Source of the DNA: Chara braunii
Taxonomy: Eukaryota; Streptophyta; Charophyceae; Charales; Characeae
Length of the DNA: 41,856 nt
Assembly (NCBI GenBank): GCA_003427395.1
Contig: BFEA01000046.1
Coordinates: 582,412-624,267, forward strand
Reading direction: 5' to 3'
The translations under genes and the position numbers were made by a program. Below the pieces are notes generated by a model. That model did no database searches and had not been told where the DNA came from. It was given only the letters and a program-made list of their open reading frames with translations. Positions within the stretch are counted from its first letter, which is position 1, and each line of letters begins with the position of its first letter. Shown here one piece after another: positions 30,061-38,970 of this stretch.

Positions 30061-30990
30061 TGAGTTGCAGATTGCTATTCCGGTCAGGTCTTGGAGGCAG
30101 TACCCGTACCAGAGAGGGTGTGATTTCTGTCCACATCTGACCATCTCCTTGTCTGCGACACTCCTGAGATAAAGCTCCTCCGCAAGGATGATATCGCCTG
30201 AAGCTCCAATCAATATCTCAATACGTCCTCTCCCACCAGAGTAAACGTAGGAAACCTCGAGAAAGCGATCTCCGTAAAGAGGCTTTCGATAAGCCTGCAT
30301 AGCAAAGTCCGTCCCGACCAAATGACCATAACCATCTCCGAGGTATGGGACCGGACCCTCCCCTCTTGGGGGACCAATAACTGTCTCAGACCTAGGGTTG
30401 TCTGACATGTAGAACTCAGTCACCCTCAAGAAGATATCGTGCAAGAAGATGTGCGATCCTCCTCAATGTCGCCCTCCGACGTCTCCACTCGCTGGTCTCC
30501 AGTGCTCCTGTCGCTGTGCTGAAACTCAATCTCTGTGAGTGTCCCAGTCAAAATAGTCCCCAAGATCAATGTCACTCACAGAGCAGGGTTCCTAGTCTTA
30601 CTCATCTGTCTCCGATCTCTGGACGCATGTAGTGATTGGGACCCCTGATCTGGCTATCTCTCTCCTAATCCGGTCGTCCTTCCGCCTCTTGTCCTTGCTG
30701 CGAGACTCACTAAGGGGCTTGGGGTTGCATCCGTCAAAATCGAAGAGCACGCCCCCAGGTGCTGAAGGTACACGAGGGAACACCACATGTAGCCAGTTGT
30801 CCCTCCAATAGCTCTCCCTGCGAAATATGTAATTAGCAATTCGATCGTAAGTGGTGCCCTTCACGCCTATCTCTGCCCCCTTCACCGAGTAGGTGATCAC
30901 GAGCGTGTGTCTCGAGGTCGAGGACTCATTGGCCCTGATGGTGAAACTCTGGTGTCCCACATGTCTGTAGTAGTACCTCTCAATCAATCT
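30043..30990 (-). pseudogene. Module fragment: DLGDY leader-like ORF plus Y-type module
   Basis: The right part (30598-30987) reads YYYRHVGHQSFTIRANESS, WRDNWLHVVFPRVPS and SKDKRRKDDRIRREIARSG, and, past two stops in the same frame, SDIDLGDYFDWD (30541-30576). The Arg/Lys/Glu stretch and the DLGDY motif match the leader ORF at 20797-21223. The left part (30043-30444) has DRFLEVSYVYSGGRGRIEI followed by LIGASGDIILAEEL, aligning loosely with the Y modules at 17800 and 35710-36045. So this is a third locus of the module family. Its right end meets the broken RNase H of the second gypsy element at about 30990. Confidence 0.5.
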
Positions 30991-30999
30991 ACCCTACTT

Positions 31000-31250
31000 A
31001 GGGGTAGTCTCACGACAACTGGCCAGCTGATGCCTCTTAACAGCTCTGATTACCGCTGTGGAATCCATCCTTAGAATGAATCTCCGCCTCATAACATAGT
31101 GTCTAAATACCCTGAGACAGTGAAGGATCGCTAGAAGCTCCATCTGAACTGAATATAGTCTCTCTCGACCGAATTAAGGGTGCGACTCTCAAATCTAAGT
31201 GGCCTTTCTTTACCATTCTCATCTCGCTGCACGAACACTCCTCCTAATGC
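31000..31250 (-). pseudogene. RNase H, N-terminal part (element 2)
   Basis: RFIIEADGG-type sequence (PFIIEADGGLIALGGVFV) carries the first catalytic Asp intact, followed by PLRFESRTLNSVERDY. A frame change follows, then QMELLAILHCLRVFRHYVMR and RRFILRMDSTAVIRAVK. The domain ends abruptly after GRLIER at about 30970, where unrelated module sequence begins. The expected continuation (about ten residues, then a NRADGLSR motif) appears on the other strand at 37835. Confidence 0.8.
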
Positions 31251-32510
31251 TATCAGGCCGCCATCGGCTTCGATGATGAAGGGTCTCTCCCTTTCATCGT
31301 CGAAGTAGGGTACTCCCAATACGACCCCGCCATCTCTTAGCTTATCTTGAAGTATCCGCGCATCCTTCTCTCTTTGGTCAGACCACTCTAAGCTAGCTCC
31401 TTGTCGCACCATTTCTCTAAGGGGCTCGGCTATCTTGGCAAACCCGGGGATGAAGATCCGCCAGAAGCTACAGACCCCTGGGAAGCTCCTTACTTCCCCA
31501 ACCGTTTTTGGAGACATAGGCCAGTTCAGGAGTTTATCCACTTTCTTCGGATCGGGGCTCCTTCCTTCCAAGAAACACCTAAGACCCAAGATCGTTACCT
31601 CCCTTTGGAACAGTAGTGATTTCGGCCCGCTAGCTGTTAGGTTGTATTTAGCCAACCTTTCTAGTACTTTCGCCACTCCCTGCCCATGTTCCCATACGAA
31701 CTGCCTGACTCGACCATCCACTAAAGTCTGATTCTTTTCCTTCGGACCTTTAACCGAATTGTCGTCAATGTATGGAAACGTAACCTCTGGGCATATGTCC
31801 TCCATGACCTTCAGCATGTCTCGTTGAACGACCTCGACCCCATTCGTCCACCCTTGAGGCACCACACACATTTGTATGAGGCCTCTAGGCGTATGCATGG
31901 CGGTGATAGGTCGACTAGTAGGATCTATCGGGAACTAATCATAGCCAGAGTACAAGTCTATTAGGGAGTAAATGCTCCTTCCGACAAAATATTCGGCTAA
32001 CAGATCCGCATTGGGTAGGCCACCTGCATCGCGAACCGTTACCGAATTCAACTTCTGCAAGTTTTGTATCCAGCGTAGGCCACCACCTGGCTTCCACAAT
32101 TAAAACCAGTGATTGGCGTAAGCTCCATCAGCTGGTTCCGCAACGTTGGAGGCGATCTTCTGGTTTATGTACTCCATTACCTCTTTTTCTTCCTTTCGGG
32201 CATATTTCATGGGTCTGTCATTCCAAGGCATGTGAAGGACGGTGCAGATCTTGACCATCTTGATCATGTCAACATCTAGTCGTGCCCTCTCCTCATCATT
32301 AAAGGAAAAGGCACCGCTGTTCTTCTGACATAGTTCGTATATAAAATCATTCTCAGCCGGCAGAAGGAAGTCATCGGCTCCTACCTTCATTATCTTGAAC
32401 CTTTCTGGGGTAATCCTCCCTCCTTCTAATGGAGCCTTTCTTAATCTTTTAATTATCTTTTTCTCCTTCTCTAATGCCTCATTATAATCTTTCTCTATCA
32501 AAACTGCCAC
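31131..32510 (-). pseudogene. Reverse transcriptase (element 2)
   Basis: The N-terminal region (32100-32510) carries the FSFNDEERARLD and LHMPWNDRPMKYARKEE segments typical of this gypsy group. After a TAA the frame continues with GLRWIQNLQKLNSVTV and the palm A motif LIDLYSGYD. A TAG then sits where Gln is expected (GYD-stop-FPID; CAG to TAG). The core (31131-31898) has PQGWTNGVEVVQRDM, the catalytic PYIDD box, ILGLRCFLEGRSPDP and FPGVCSFWRIFIPGF. The catalytic Asp pair is intact. Stops at two sites make the protein non-functional. Confidence 0.92.
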
Positions 32511-32560
32511 CGGATTCTTCCTAACGCCCTTGCGCTTATACTTCCTCTTAGATCCAGTGA

Positions 32561-33290
32561 CTACTTTCCTAAAAAAGGACCAGTCGCAGAGAAGGTGAGC
32601 TGCATCGTGCCAGCTTTGGCTGCCCTCACATCATCCTTGAATCCTTCTATCTCTTTCTTATCGCCCAACTCCTTCTCTTTATCCACGAGTTTGAGCATCT
32701 TTCCGATATCATTCACTCTAATCGTCGTCTTTTCATCTATTATTCCACTTTCTCTCAGTTTTGCCCGTACTTCCTCAATCAGCTTGTCAGATTCTCCATG
32801 CTTAAGAGAGTTAACATGTCGCTGATAACGAGGATAATGCCTATCACTTATCACAAAGGCCTGTTCTTGACCATTGTTAGGATCCTGGAGAGAAATCAAG
32901 GCTTCCCCATCATGGCCAAAGAACGCACAAGACTCCATTCTATGTAGGAAAGGCGCTCCGAGAATACAGTCATGATCCAAAATGGGGACCACAAAACAGA
33001 GGATCTCGGCTCGTAGATTCCCAATCCGAATAGGCAAATCATCAATAAAACCTTCCAAAGGCAGAAACACGGCTATATTGGAAAGCTGATGATTGACTTT
33101 CTTGTCTATTCCAAGTCCACATTATCTTATTGTGGCCGAGGACATAAGCACCATCTCATCTCCAGAGTCCACTAGGGCTCTAACCTTCACGTCATTTACA
33201 AATATATTCAAGTATCCCGCGACATGTTACCAAACCTCATCTTGGTACCAGGCGGGGATCTTTCCACATGCTGAGGGAAGAGTCTTAGGC
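32561..33290 (-). pseudogene. Aspartic protease (element 2)
   Basis: The active site VRALVDSGDEMVLMS lies at about 33150-33180 and is a canonical D-S-G. An in-frame TAA follows SSATIR. The second half (32561-33070) has the conserved CILGAPFLHRM segment and a long helical linker (KLVDKEKELGDKKEIEGF) leading toward reverse transcriptase. Compared with element 1, the catalytic triplet is normal here (DSG rather than DNG). The protein would process Gag-Pol but is interrupted. Confidence 0.85.
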
Positions 33291-34770
33291 TATTAACTCC
33301 TACCTTCCGCCTTTCAACCATCCTTTTAAGTTCTTCTCTAAACTTAGGTACCAGGGCTACTGCTTCTTTCCAAGATAGGGTGATCTGAGTTTCCTCGAGT
33401 AATTTCTTCATTACTTCATCTATCGAGATCCCTTCCTCGGCCTCGGATCTCAAGACCACCCTTCTCTTCTTCCCGTCGGCTTCCTCTCCTTTCCCTTCCT
33501 TCACTAGGTCCTTGGTCCCATCTATCAGTTGATCTAAGCTCTCTTTGAGTCTTCTCTCGCTTTTTCTCTTCGACCTCTTTTTGGCTGATATGGGATACAT
33601 TCAAACTTTCATTTCCAGGATTGTCTTCTCAAGCCACTATCTCTGGAGGTAGCATGCCATCAAAGGTAATAACATTAACTCTAGACTTTTTCTTTTTATC
33701 CTTATTGGCCCTAGCCTGTTCTAGGACTACTGCTCGCATCCCTCCTTTGACTCGGAAATCTATCTTGTTCCAATTGACATCACAGACGTGCCCATTGACA
33801 TTCTTTTTTACAATCCAATCTTCGAGTTTCTTCTCTAGTAAAGGGCACCGAGTTATAGTATGGTCTTCCTCGTCACAATAATAACACCGGAAGGGGCAAT
33901 CTCTCCTCTGCCAATCTCGACTCTTGTTATTTTTTTTCCAATCCCGGTCACGCTTCTTTTTTGTCTAGCGTCATCATCACTACTCTCATCCTCACTTTTA
34001 CTCTTCTCTTTCTGTTTCTCCTTCTTTCTTTCTACCTTTCCTTCTTCGGCTCCAATAAGTGTTTGAGTTGCTGGGGCAGGAAGGGTTAACTTTTCGAAAC
34101 TACCAAGTTTCACTAGAAGACCAAGGATCTCTTCGGCTTTCAAGTTTCCTCCCTTAGCTGCCTCATCATTTCCCTCTCTTGCACTAGTGATTGCTTTCAT
34201 CTGTTCAAGAGACCACTTCCGGTTTGACACCGAAGGTAGTTCACGAACCATCTCAACTACTTCATCCCACTTCAGAGGATAATGAGCAGCGCGGCTTACC
34301 ACACTCTTTCTTTCATCCTCAGCAAAATAAGTTAGCAGGACGTGACACTTATGGGCCTCATTCAGGAAGGGTACTCTCCGCGCAACCCGCTCAAAATCCT
34401 CTAGGAATTGATCAAGGGTTGCATATTTTGAACGTCTCATTTCCAACAAATTTTGCATGGTCGTTGGGACGTTATACTTCGCATATTTTTTCAGCATCTT
34501 TTGTCTAACCTCGACCCACGTTGTCAGTCTTTGTGTCGTTTTTGTCACCGACACCCTCATCTTAGGCTCAACATAGGCTAGCAGAGCTTTTAACTTCTGC
34601 TTGTCCGACCAACCGTGGCTCATACCGAAGACATCATAGTCTTCCGGAAACTCCCTAACCTTGGTTCCATTCAAGCAGGGTATGTTCTTTGAAGGTACTT
34701 TAGCTCTTCAAAGGTTTAGACGAACATTCATAGTATACATTCCGCTCTTCATGGCCTCTATCCTTTTTAA
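33208..34770 (-). pseudogene. Gag with capsid-like domain and CCHC zinc knuckle (element 2)
   Basis: Upstream a short helical segment (EKMLKRIEAMKSGMYTMNV) precedes the capsid-like domain, which runs PCLNGTKVREFPEDYDVFGM, GWSDKQKLKALLAYVEPKM, LEDFERVARRVPFLNEAH and VVEMVRELPSVSNRKWS. The zinc knuckle CYYCDEEDHTITRC (CX2CX4HX4C) is encoded at 33846-33887 in a frame shifted by one base relative to the capsid region. The shift occurs at or near a six-A run followed by G. The tail has DWIVKKNVNGHVCDVNWNKI and PPEIVA-stop. A Lys/Glu-rich linker with a helical domain (33208-33600) follows before the protease. Confidence 0.88.
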
Positions 34771-34884
34771 CATTTTTTCTAAAACAGTGGTATGGTCACT
34801 TCTCCGTCACCTGCGGAGGAACTAGCAAGGTTCTGCCTTGCGTCCGGTCCCCCGACCATCTTGTCTGATTTACTGGTTAAACTC

Positions 34885-35307
34885 CTATTTCCCCCTGAAC
34901 CTTTTTTCTCTTATGATTGCGTTTAAAATCGGTTCCCAGTTTTTGCCTTCAGTAAAGCTTTCCGGCAAAATTGGCTCGGGGAACCTGTCAAACACAGTCG
35001 GAGCTAGGTTGCGCACTACTCTTGCTCCTTTTCTTTCTAACTCTCTCTTTTCTTGATCTACTTTATTACTAATCCAACTTCGAAAAAATTCGCAATCTGT
35101 CCCTCTTTCTCTTAATGAGGGAACATAGGGTCGAATATCGTACTCACCGGTGTCAAGGAACTTCACCACAAAGATATACGCCTTCCAAGGTGCGTGTTTC
35201 TCCTCCAGGGATTTGCAGCGTTCTATCTTGTACGGGAAAACTTCTCCACTGGTAAATGGAACTAGGGCGTCTAGTGCTGCAGTGACTGCCGGACAGTAAC
35301 CAGACAT
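34885..35307 (-). CDS. Z-domain unit 4 (best preserved copy)
   Basis: An intact 140-codon frame, ATG to TAG. Blocks are AALDALVPFTSGEVFPYKIE, RCKSLEEKH, VVKFLDTGEYDIRPYVPSL, RGTDCEFFRSWI, and FPEPILPESFTEGKNWEPIL followed by NAIIREKRF. It aligns with the three other units on this strand and, in the TGEYD, central Trp, P.P and G.NW..I positions, with units 1 and 2 at 19516-20225. It lies immediately upstream of gag. No signal peptide, membrane segment or known catalytic motif is evident. The intact frame may be chance survival, but it is the best sequence for a structural search. Confidence 0.6.
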   Translation of the reverse strand: MSGYCPAVTAALDALVPFTSGEVFPYKIERCKSLEEKHAPWKAYIFVVKFLDTGEYDIRPYVPSLRERGTDCEFFRSWISNKVDQEKRELERKGARVVRNLAPTVFDRFPEPILPESFTEGKNWEPILNAIIREKRFRGK

Positions 35308-35359
35308 TGCCTAGTCCCTAGCGACCCCCATGATCCGTCTAATCCTATCCATTGCCTGA

Positions 35360-35713
35360 ATCATCAATGTTGACACTACTCCACTTCCTATCTCTCAAAA
35401 CGGCATTAAGAATAGGCTCTCAGTTCTTACCATTGACGAAGCTATTTGGAATAGGAGGACTTGGAAAACCCTCGTACTCAGTAGGCTCCACACTCCAAGT
35501 AACTTTCTTACCTTCCTTCTTGAGTTCGTCTCTGTATTTACAGAGGTGACTAAGTGCCTACTCGTGACACCCGGTATACCGCCGACAAATCTTCCTAGTG
35601 ACAGGAGTGTATATACGCACGTCATATTCATTAGTCTCAGTTACTTTATCTAACCATCCTCTACCAATGGTCACAGTCGCAATTGGCGTAGAGTTTTCAC
35701 ATTCCAATATCAT
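35360..35713 (-). pseudogene. Z-domain unit 3
   Basis: The ATG at 35711-35713 overlaps the TGA that closes the Y module (ATGA). The frame reads MILECENSTPIATVTIGRG, TNEYDVRIYTPV, LKKEGKKVTWSVEPTEYEGF and PSPPIPNSFVNGKN, then EPILNAVLRDRKW. Two in-frame stops lie at CHE-stop and GKN-stop-EP; the second replaces the conserved Trp (TGG to TGA). The C-terminal half is close to unit 2, sharing GKKVTWSV and FPSPP.P. Confidence 0.6.
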
Positions 35714-36045
35714 TGTCTTGGGCTGCTCCTAGCGCCTCTAGCCAGACTGTCCGCACGATGCTGTCTAGATAGAATGGTCCCATCTCTCGCATGTAGCATC
35801 ACTCTCCTGCTATCCGAACTCTTGCAATCCAGCAAACGCCTAATCTTAGTCTGATCCGTAACTGCTCTAAAAGCAGCCGCCCGCATAAACTCAAGGTAGT
35901 GCTCTACGATGCCAATCTCATCGCACATACCTAGCCTAGTGTCGCATCCTCTCACAACCCCGATGACAGTCGCTCGTTGCTCATCTAGATAGACCTCGAA
36001 GCAAAAGCTCTCTCCATCATCAGGAATGTAGACATCTCTTGGCAT
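35710..36045 (-). CDS. Y-type module ORF between Z units 2 and 3
   Basis: A 111-codon frame opens three bases after the TGA of unit 2 (TGA-GCC-ATG) and closes in an ATGA overlap with unit 3. It reads MPRDVYIPDDGESFCFEVYL, DEQRATVIGVVRGCDTRLG, IVEHYLEFMRAAAFRAVTD and an Arg/Ser-rich end. The FEV...VRG.D.RL pattern, followed by a helix, recurs at 30043-30444, about 17800 and 16946-17330. Family unknown. Confidence 0.55.
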   Translation of the reverse strand: MPRDVYIPDDGESFCFEVYLDEQRATVIGVVRGCDTRLGMCDEIGIVEHYLEFMRAAAFRAVTDQTKIRRLLDCKSSDSRRVMLHARDGTILSRQHRADSLARGARSSPRQ

Positions 36046-36048
36046 GGC

Positions 36049-36444
36049 TCACCACACTCGGTTCCTAAGTACCGCGTTGAGGATTGGTCCCCAGTCCTTC
36101 CCGTCGCAGAAGCTAGCGGGTACAGGTGGACTTGGGAACCTCTAAAACTCTCTAGGCAAGACACTCCAAGTCACTTTCTTTCCTCGTTGTNTCAGCAAAA
36201 ACCTTTCATCCCGAACATACTCAGCAACAGCTATCCAACATGCCTCGTAATGGATCCCTCTCTTTNTCTCAGCAGATACATATGGCCTCACATCATAGTC
36301 ATCTGTATCAAGAAACCGAGCTACAAGGACGTACGAGATCACTGAGTCGTGCTCACAAGTCACACACCTCTCAATGACGTACNGGAAGGCACCCCCAGCC
36401 GTGATCGTAGTTAGCGCCTCTATTGCTTTCGTTATTGCTGACAT
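36049..36444 (-). pseudogene. Z-domain unit 2 of element 2
   Basis: About 131 codons. Blocks are AIEALTTITAGGAF, YVIERCVTCEHDSVISYVLV, ARFLDTDDYDVRPYVSAE, VTWSVLPREF and, after a TAG, RFPSPPVPASFCDGKDWGP followed by ILNAVLRNRVW and TGA. Three unresolved bases lie within it. The paired Cys in ERCVTCEH is also partly present in unit 1 (KCITCVK) and reduced to one Cys in unit 4 (ERCKSLEE), so it is not an invariant metal site. Confidence 0.6.
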
Positions 36445-36460
36445 TGACTACATACCAGGT

Positions 36461-36847
36461 TTGCCTTCTCAGTGNTGCATTGACGATTGGCTGCCAGTTC
36501 CTACCATCACAGAATCCTTTAGGTACTGGCGGGCTAGGAATCTTCTCATAAATCCTAGGCANTAAGCTCCAACTCGCCTCTATCCCTTGTTATCTCAATC
36601 GATCCCTCTCGACTTTGACACACTCCACTATGATATCCCAGTTAGTAAAGAAACTNGGATCCCGATTAGTCNCATCTAGGATGTAGGGTCGAATATCATA
36701 GTCATCAGTGTCAAGGAATCTAGAGACAAGCACATGCACAGTCGTCGTACTTTTTACACAAGTAATGCATTTGACAAACATATAAGGGAAGGCACCACCG
36801 CAGGTGACACGAGTTATGGCTTCTATGACATTATACTCTTCAGTCAT
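36461..36847 (-). pseudogene. Z-domain unit 1 of element 2 (first ORF after the leader)
   Basis: From ATG 36847 the frame reads EEYNVIEAITRVTCGGAF, PYMFVKCITCVKSTTTVHVL, SRFLDTDDYDIRPYILD and WDIIVECVKVERDRLR, then TAA. In the same frame QGIEASWSL, KIPSPPVPKGFCDGRNWQPI and VNA continue past the stop. Ambiguous bases are scattered through it. The next unit's ATG lies inside the end of this one in another frame. Being the first ORF after the primer-binding site, it occupies the position where gag is normally expected. Confidence 0.6.
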
Positions 36848-37086
36848 GATNTGGTTTCTGACTTATGGACTTTNCNAGCGAAGAGTCCANAAAATAAATT
36901 NCAAACCCTTGCTTGCANGTCTNAATCACTTCAGATAGACTTCTGCAAGAGGCNCCTCCTCTCGGGGCTCCTCTAGCCGAAAGTCTTTCTGACCTGAGTC
37001 AGACCTCGTGCAAAATATTGTAGACTGCTGCTTAGTCACAGAATATTGTGACCAAGGTCTGCTCCCAGGAACTCAAGATTTTTGAG

Positions 37087-37104
37087 TCCCCGGCAACGGC
37101 GCCA
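37087..37104 (-). promoter_or_regulatory. Primer-binding site, perfect 18-base match to plant tRNA-Asp
   Basis: The minus strand reads TGGCGCCGTTGCCGGGGA, the exact complement of the plant tRNA-Asp(GTC) 3' end including CCA. This is a common plant Ty3/gypsy primer-binding site. It starts a few bases inside the probable LTR edge at 37109. It fixes the orientation (minus) and 5' end of element 2. Confidence 0.93.
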
Positions 37105-37108
37105 TCTT

Positions 37109-37830
37109 TGTCGCGCCCCCACCGCTTCAAGGGTCCGTTGAGATGTCCTTCCTCGGGACCGAGCTCAGTGGGTTGGAGGACTGGCAGGCTGTCACGCAAG
37201 AATTTTGCTAGGTATAAAAATAAAGGTGTGTTCAGAGGCAGTCACACTTTATTATACAGCCGAGTAGTCATGGTTATCCCTCCTGCCAGCGGCGATACGG
37301 CTTAGAGTGAGGCGTTCAGGTTTATCGCTTGCACCTGACCCGGTATAAAGGACAGACTCAAGGTCAGTAGAGTCCGTATCATTCAGGAGTCCTTTAAGCT
37401 GCCTTGAGTGTAACCTGCATAAAATAAGGAGGAAAAATAACAAACATGCATCATAGAGCAATTGACACTGACAAAATGAGAAGACCAGAAACCAGACTCT
37501 GCAAGAGTATGACCAGAGATACGAGACTGAAGAGTAGTACACAGACTATGCAGGGAGCAGCCATTGAAGGCTGCAGTCACTAATAAGTAATAATGTCGTA
37601 ATACATCAATAGTGACTGAAAAGAGAGAACCTCAATCAATGATAATAAGCGGTACCCCCTCGTGAGTGAGTGTTGTCGTCTGGGACTCCTCGTCATTGAG
37701 AACTCGTGTGGCTATAGACTCTGGAACCACATAGTTGATCTCGAGAGCCGCTGCTGGATCAATCTTGCAGATATACGGTCAGTAGGTGGATAACTCACAT
37801 ATGGACATATGATTTTGTGCTAGAAAAAAG
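37109..37830 (-). repeat. Probable 5' LTR of element 2
   Basis: The inner edge is set by TG at 37109-37110, four bases from the primer-binding site. The outer edge must lie at or before about 37830, where plus-strand RNase H sequence starts, so the LTR is at most about 720 bp. On the minus strand GTATAATAAAG (37247-37257) is a plausible TATA region. No second copy of this LTR was found in the window. Confidence 0.6.
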
Positions 37831-37834
37831 TACC

Positions 37835-38500
37835 TACTGAAAATAATCGAGCCGATGGATTGAGCCGCGTAGAATGGGGGTCAATAGATGATGAATCTTT
37901 TGAGGAGGCACCCTTCGTTGACGAATTCCTTATGGAAGACGATAATGAAGGACTACCTCCTGCTCCCAGTTGTTATACATCCTCAGCCATAGCATCGAGC
38001 AGAGAAGACTGCTGGGGAGAAAAGGAAGACCCTTACCTCCACTACCTTCTAACTCGAGAGGATAAAGGGAAAGGATGGTACGGGATGGTGGAACAAGCCG
38101 CGGTTGCAGCTCATGAGCTGGCAGAGAGTTCAAGGATGGTTGAGCGAAGGCTGAATGAGATAGAGGAAGAGCCAGAAAACCCTGAGCAAGATAAGGACGC
38201 CAAAGAGAGATTTAGGAAGGATGAGTATGATAGAGAAAATATGAGGATTGGTATGGTAATGAGCAGTAATCAGTTGGATGAATTCTGTCATGAAAAAACA
38301 AAGAGAACCTTTAGGTTGCGTAGGGGTCACCTTTTTGTGGATGCTAAGGAAGGAGTACCACAACTGAGAGTAGTGTGTGGTAAGGAAAGGCAACTAGAGG
38401 TGATCGCCGCACTGCATGAGGGTCGAGCAGGGGGTCATAGAGGTGCTGATGCTACATACTATAAAGTATCTTGACTATATCACTGACATGGTCTAAGGGA
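37835..38500 (+). pseudogene. RNase H end and integrase HHCC domain (plus strand)
   Basis: The similarity begins abruptly with VPTENNRADGLSRVEWG, the standard end of gypsy RNase H, then an acidic linker (DDESFEEAPFVDEFLMEDD). The integrase zinc domain has LHEGRAGGHRGADATYY. In-frame TGA codons at 38472-38474 and 38484-38486 stand where element 1 has Arg and Trp (KVRRLYWW), consistent with CGA to TGA and TGG to TGA. The upstream half of RNase H is missing here and is present, on the opposite strand, at 31000-31250. Confidence 0.85.
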
Positions 38501-38970
38501 TATGGTTATGAGATATTGTAAGTCATGTGAAGTCTGTCAGAAAAGGTCATCTATGAGATTGATTGAACCCTTGTACCCCGCTGTTCTTGTTGAACCTGGC
38601 AGTACTGTTCACCTTGATCTAATTACTATGCCACCTGGTAAGGATGGAATGAAATATGTACTAAACATGAGAGATAACATGTCTGGTTATGTTGAAGCAA
38701 AAGCTGTCCGTAAGAAAACTACAAAGATAGTGGCAGATTGGATCGAGGAAATCTAGTTGAGGTACCCCTTCATACGTGAGTTTGTGGCTGATCAGGGATC
38801 AGAGTTCAAGAACGAGATGGTCAGGAGGCTCATGTTCAGACTTGGAGTTATGATCAAATTTGTGACACCATATCATCCTCAGGCTAATGCACTAGTGAAG
38901 AGAGGTCACAAGACACTAAAGGATGCTATATCAAAATGGTGTCAAGGCGACTCTAGAAACTGACCATCTT
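38501..38970 (+). pseudogene. Integrase catalytic core (plus strand)
   Basis: The zinc-domain Cys pair (CKSCEVCQKR) is followed by the core: Asp in VHLDLITMP, Asp in EFVADQGSEF, and NALVKRGHKTL where the third catalytic residue should be Glu. The AAG codon at 38898-38900 replaces GAG, a G-to-A change that removes activity. In-frame TAG (38754-38756) and TGA (38961-38963) interrupt the frame; the latter is a likely former Trp (RN-stop-PSFLRAAVY against W-S-R-Y-L-R-Y-A-V in element 1). Confidence 0.88.

Larger units (their letters stand above)
30991..37830 (-). mobile_element. Ty3/gypsy element 2, 5' portion: LTR-PBS-modules-gag-PR-RT-RH(partial)
   Basis: Read on the minus strand the element has a probable LTR (37109 to about 37830), a perfect tRNA-Asp primer-binding site, four Z-domain units with an inserted Y module, gag with a zinc knuckle, protease, reverse transcriptase and the first part of RNase H. 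Everything after the RNase H segment ending GRLIER is absent here. The missing part (end of RNase H and integrase) is found on the plus strand starting at 37835. The frame is broken by several stops and indels, so it is inactive. Confidence 0.85.
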
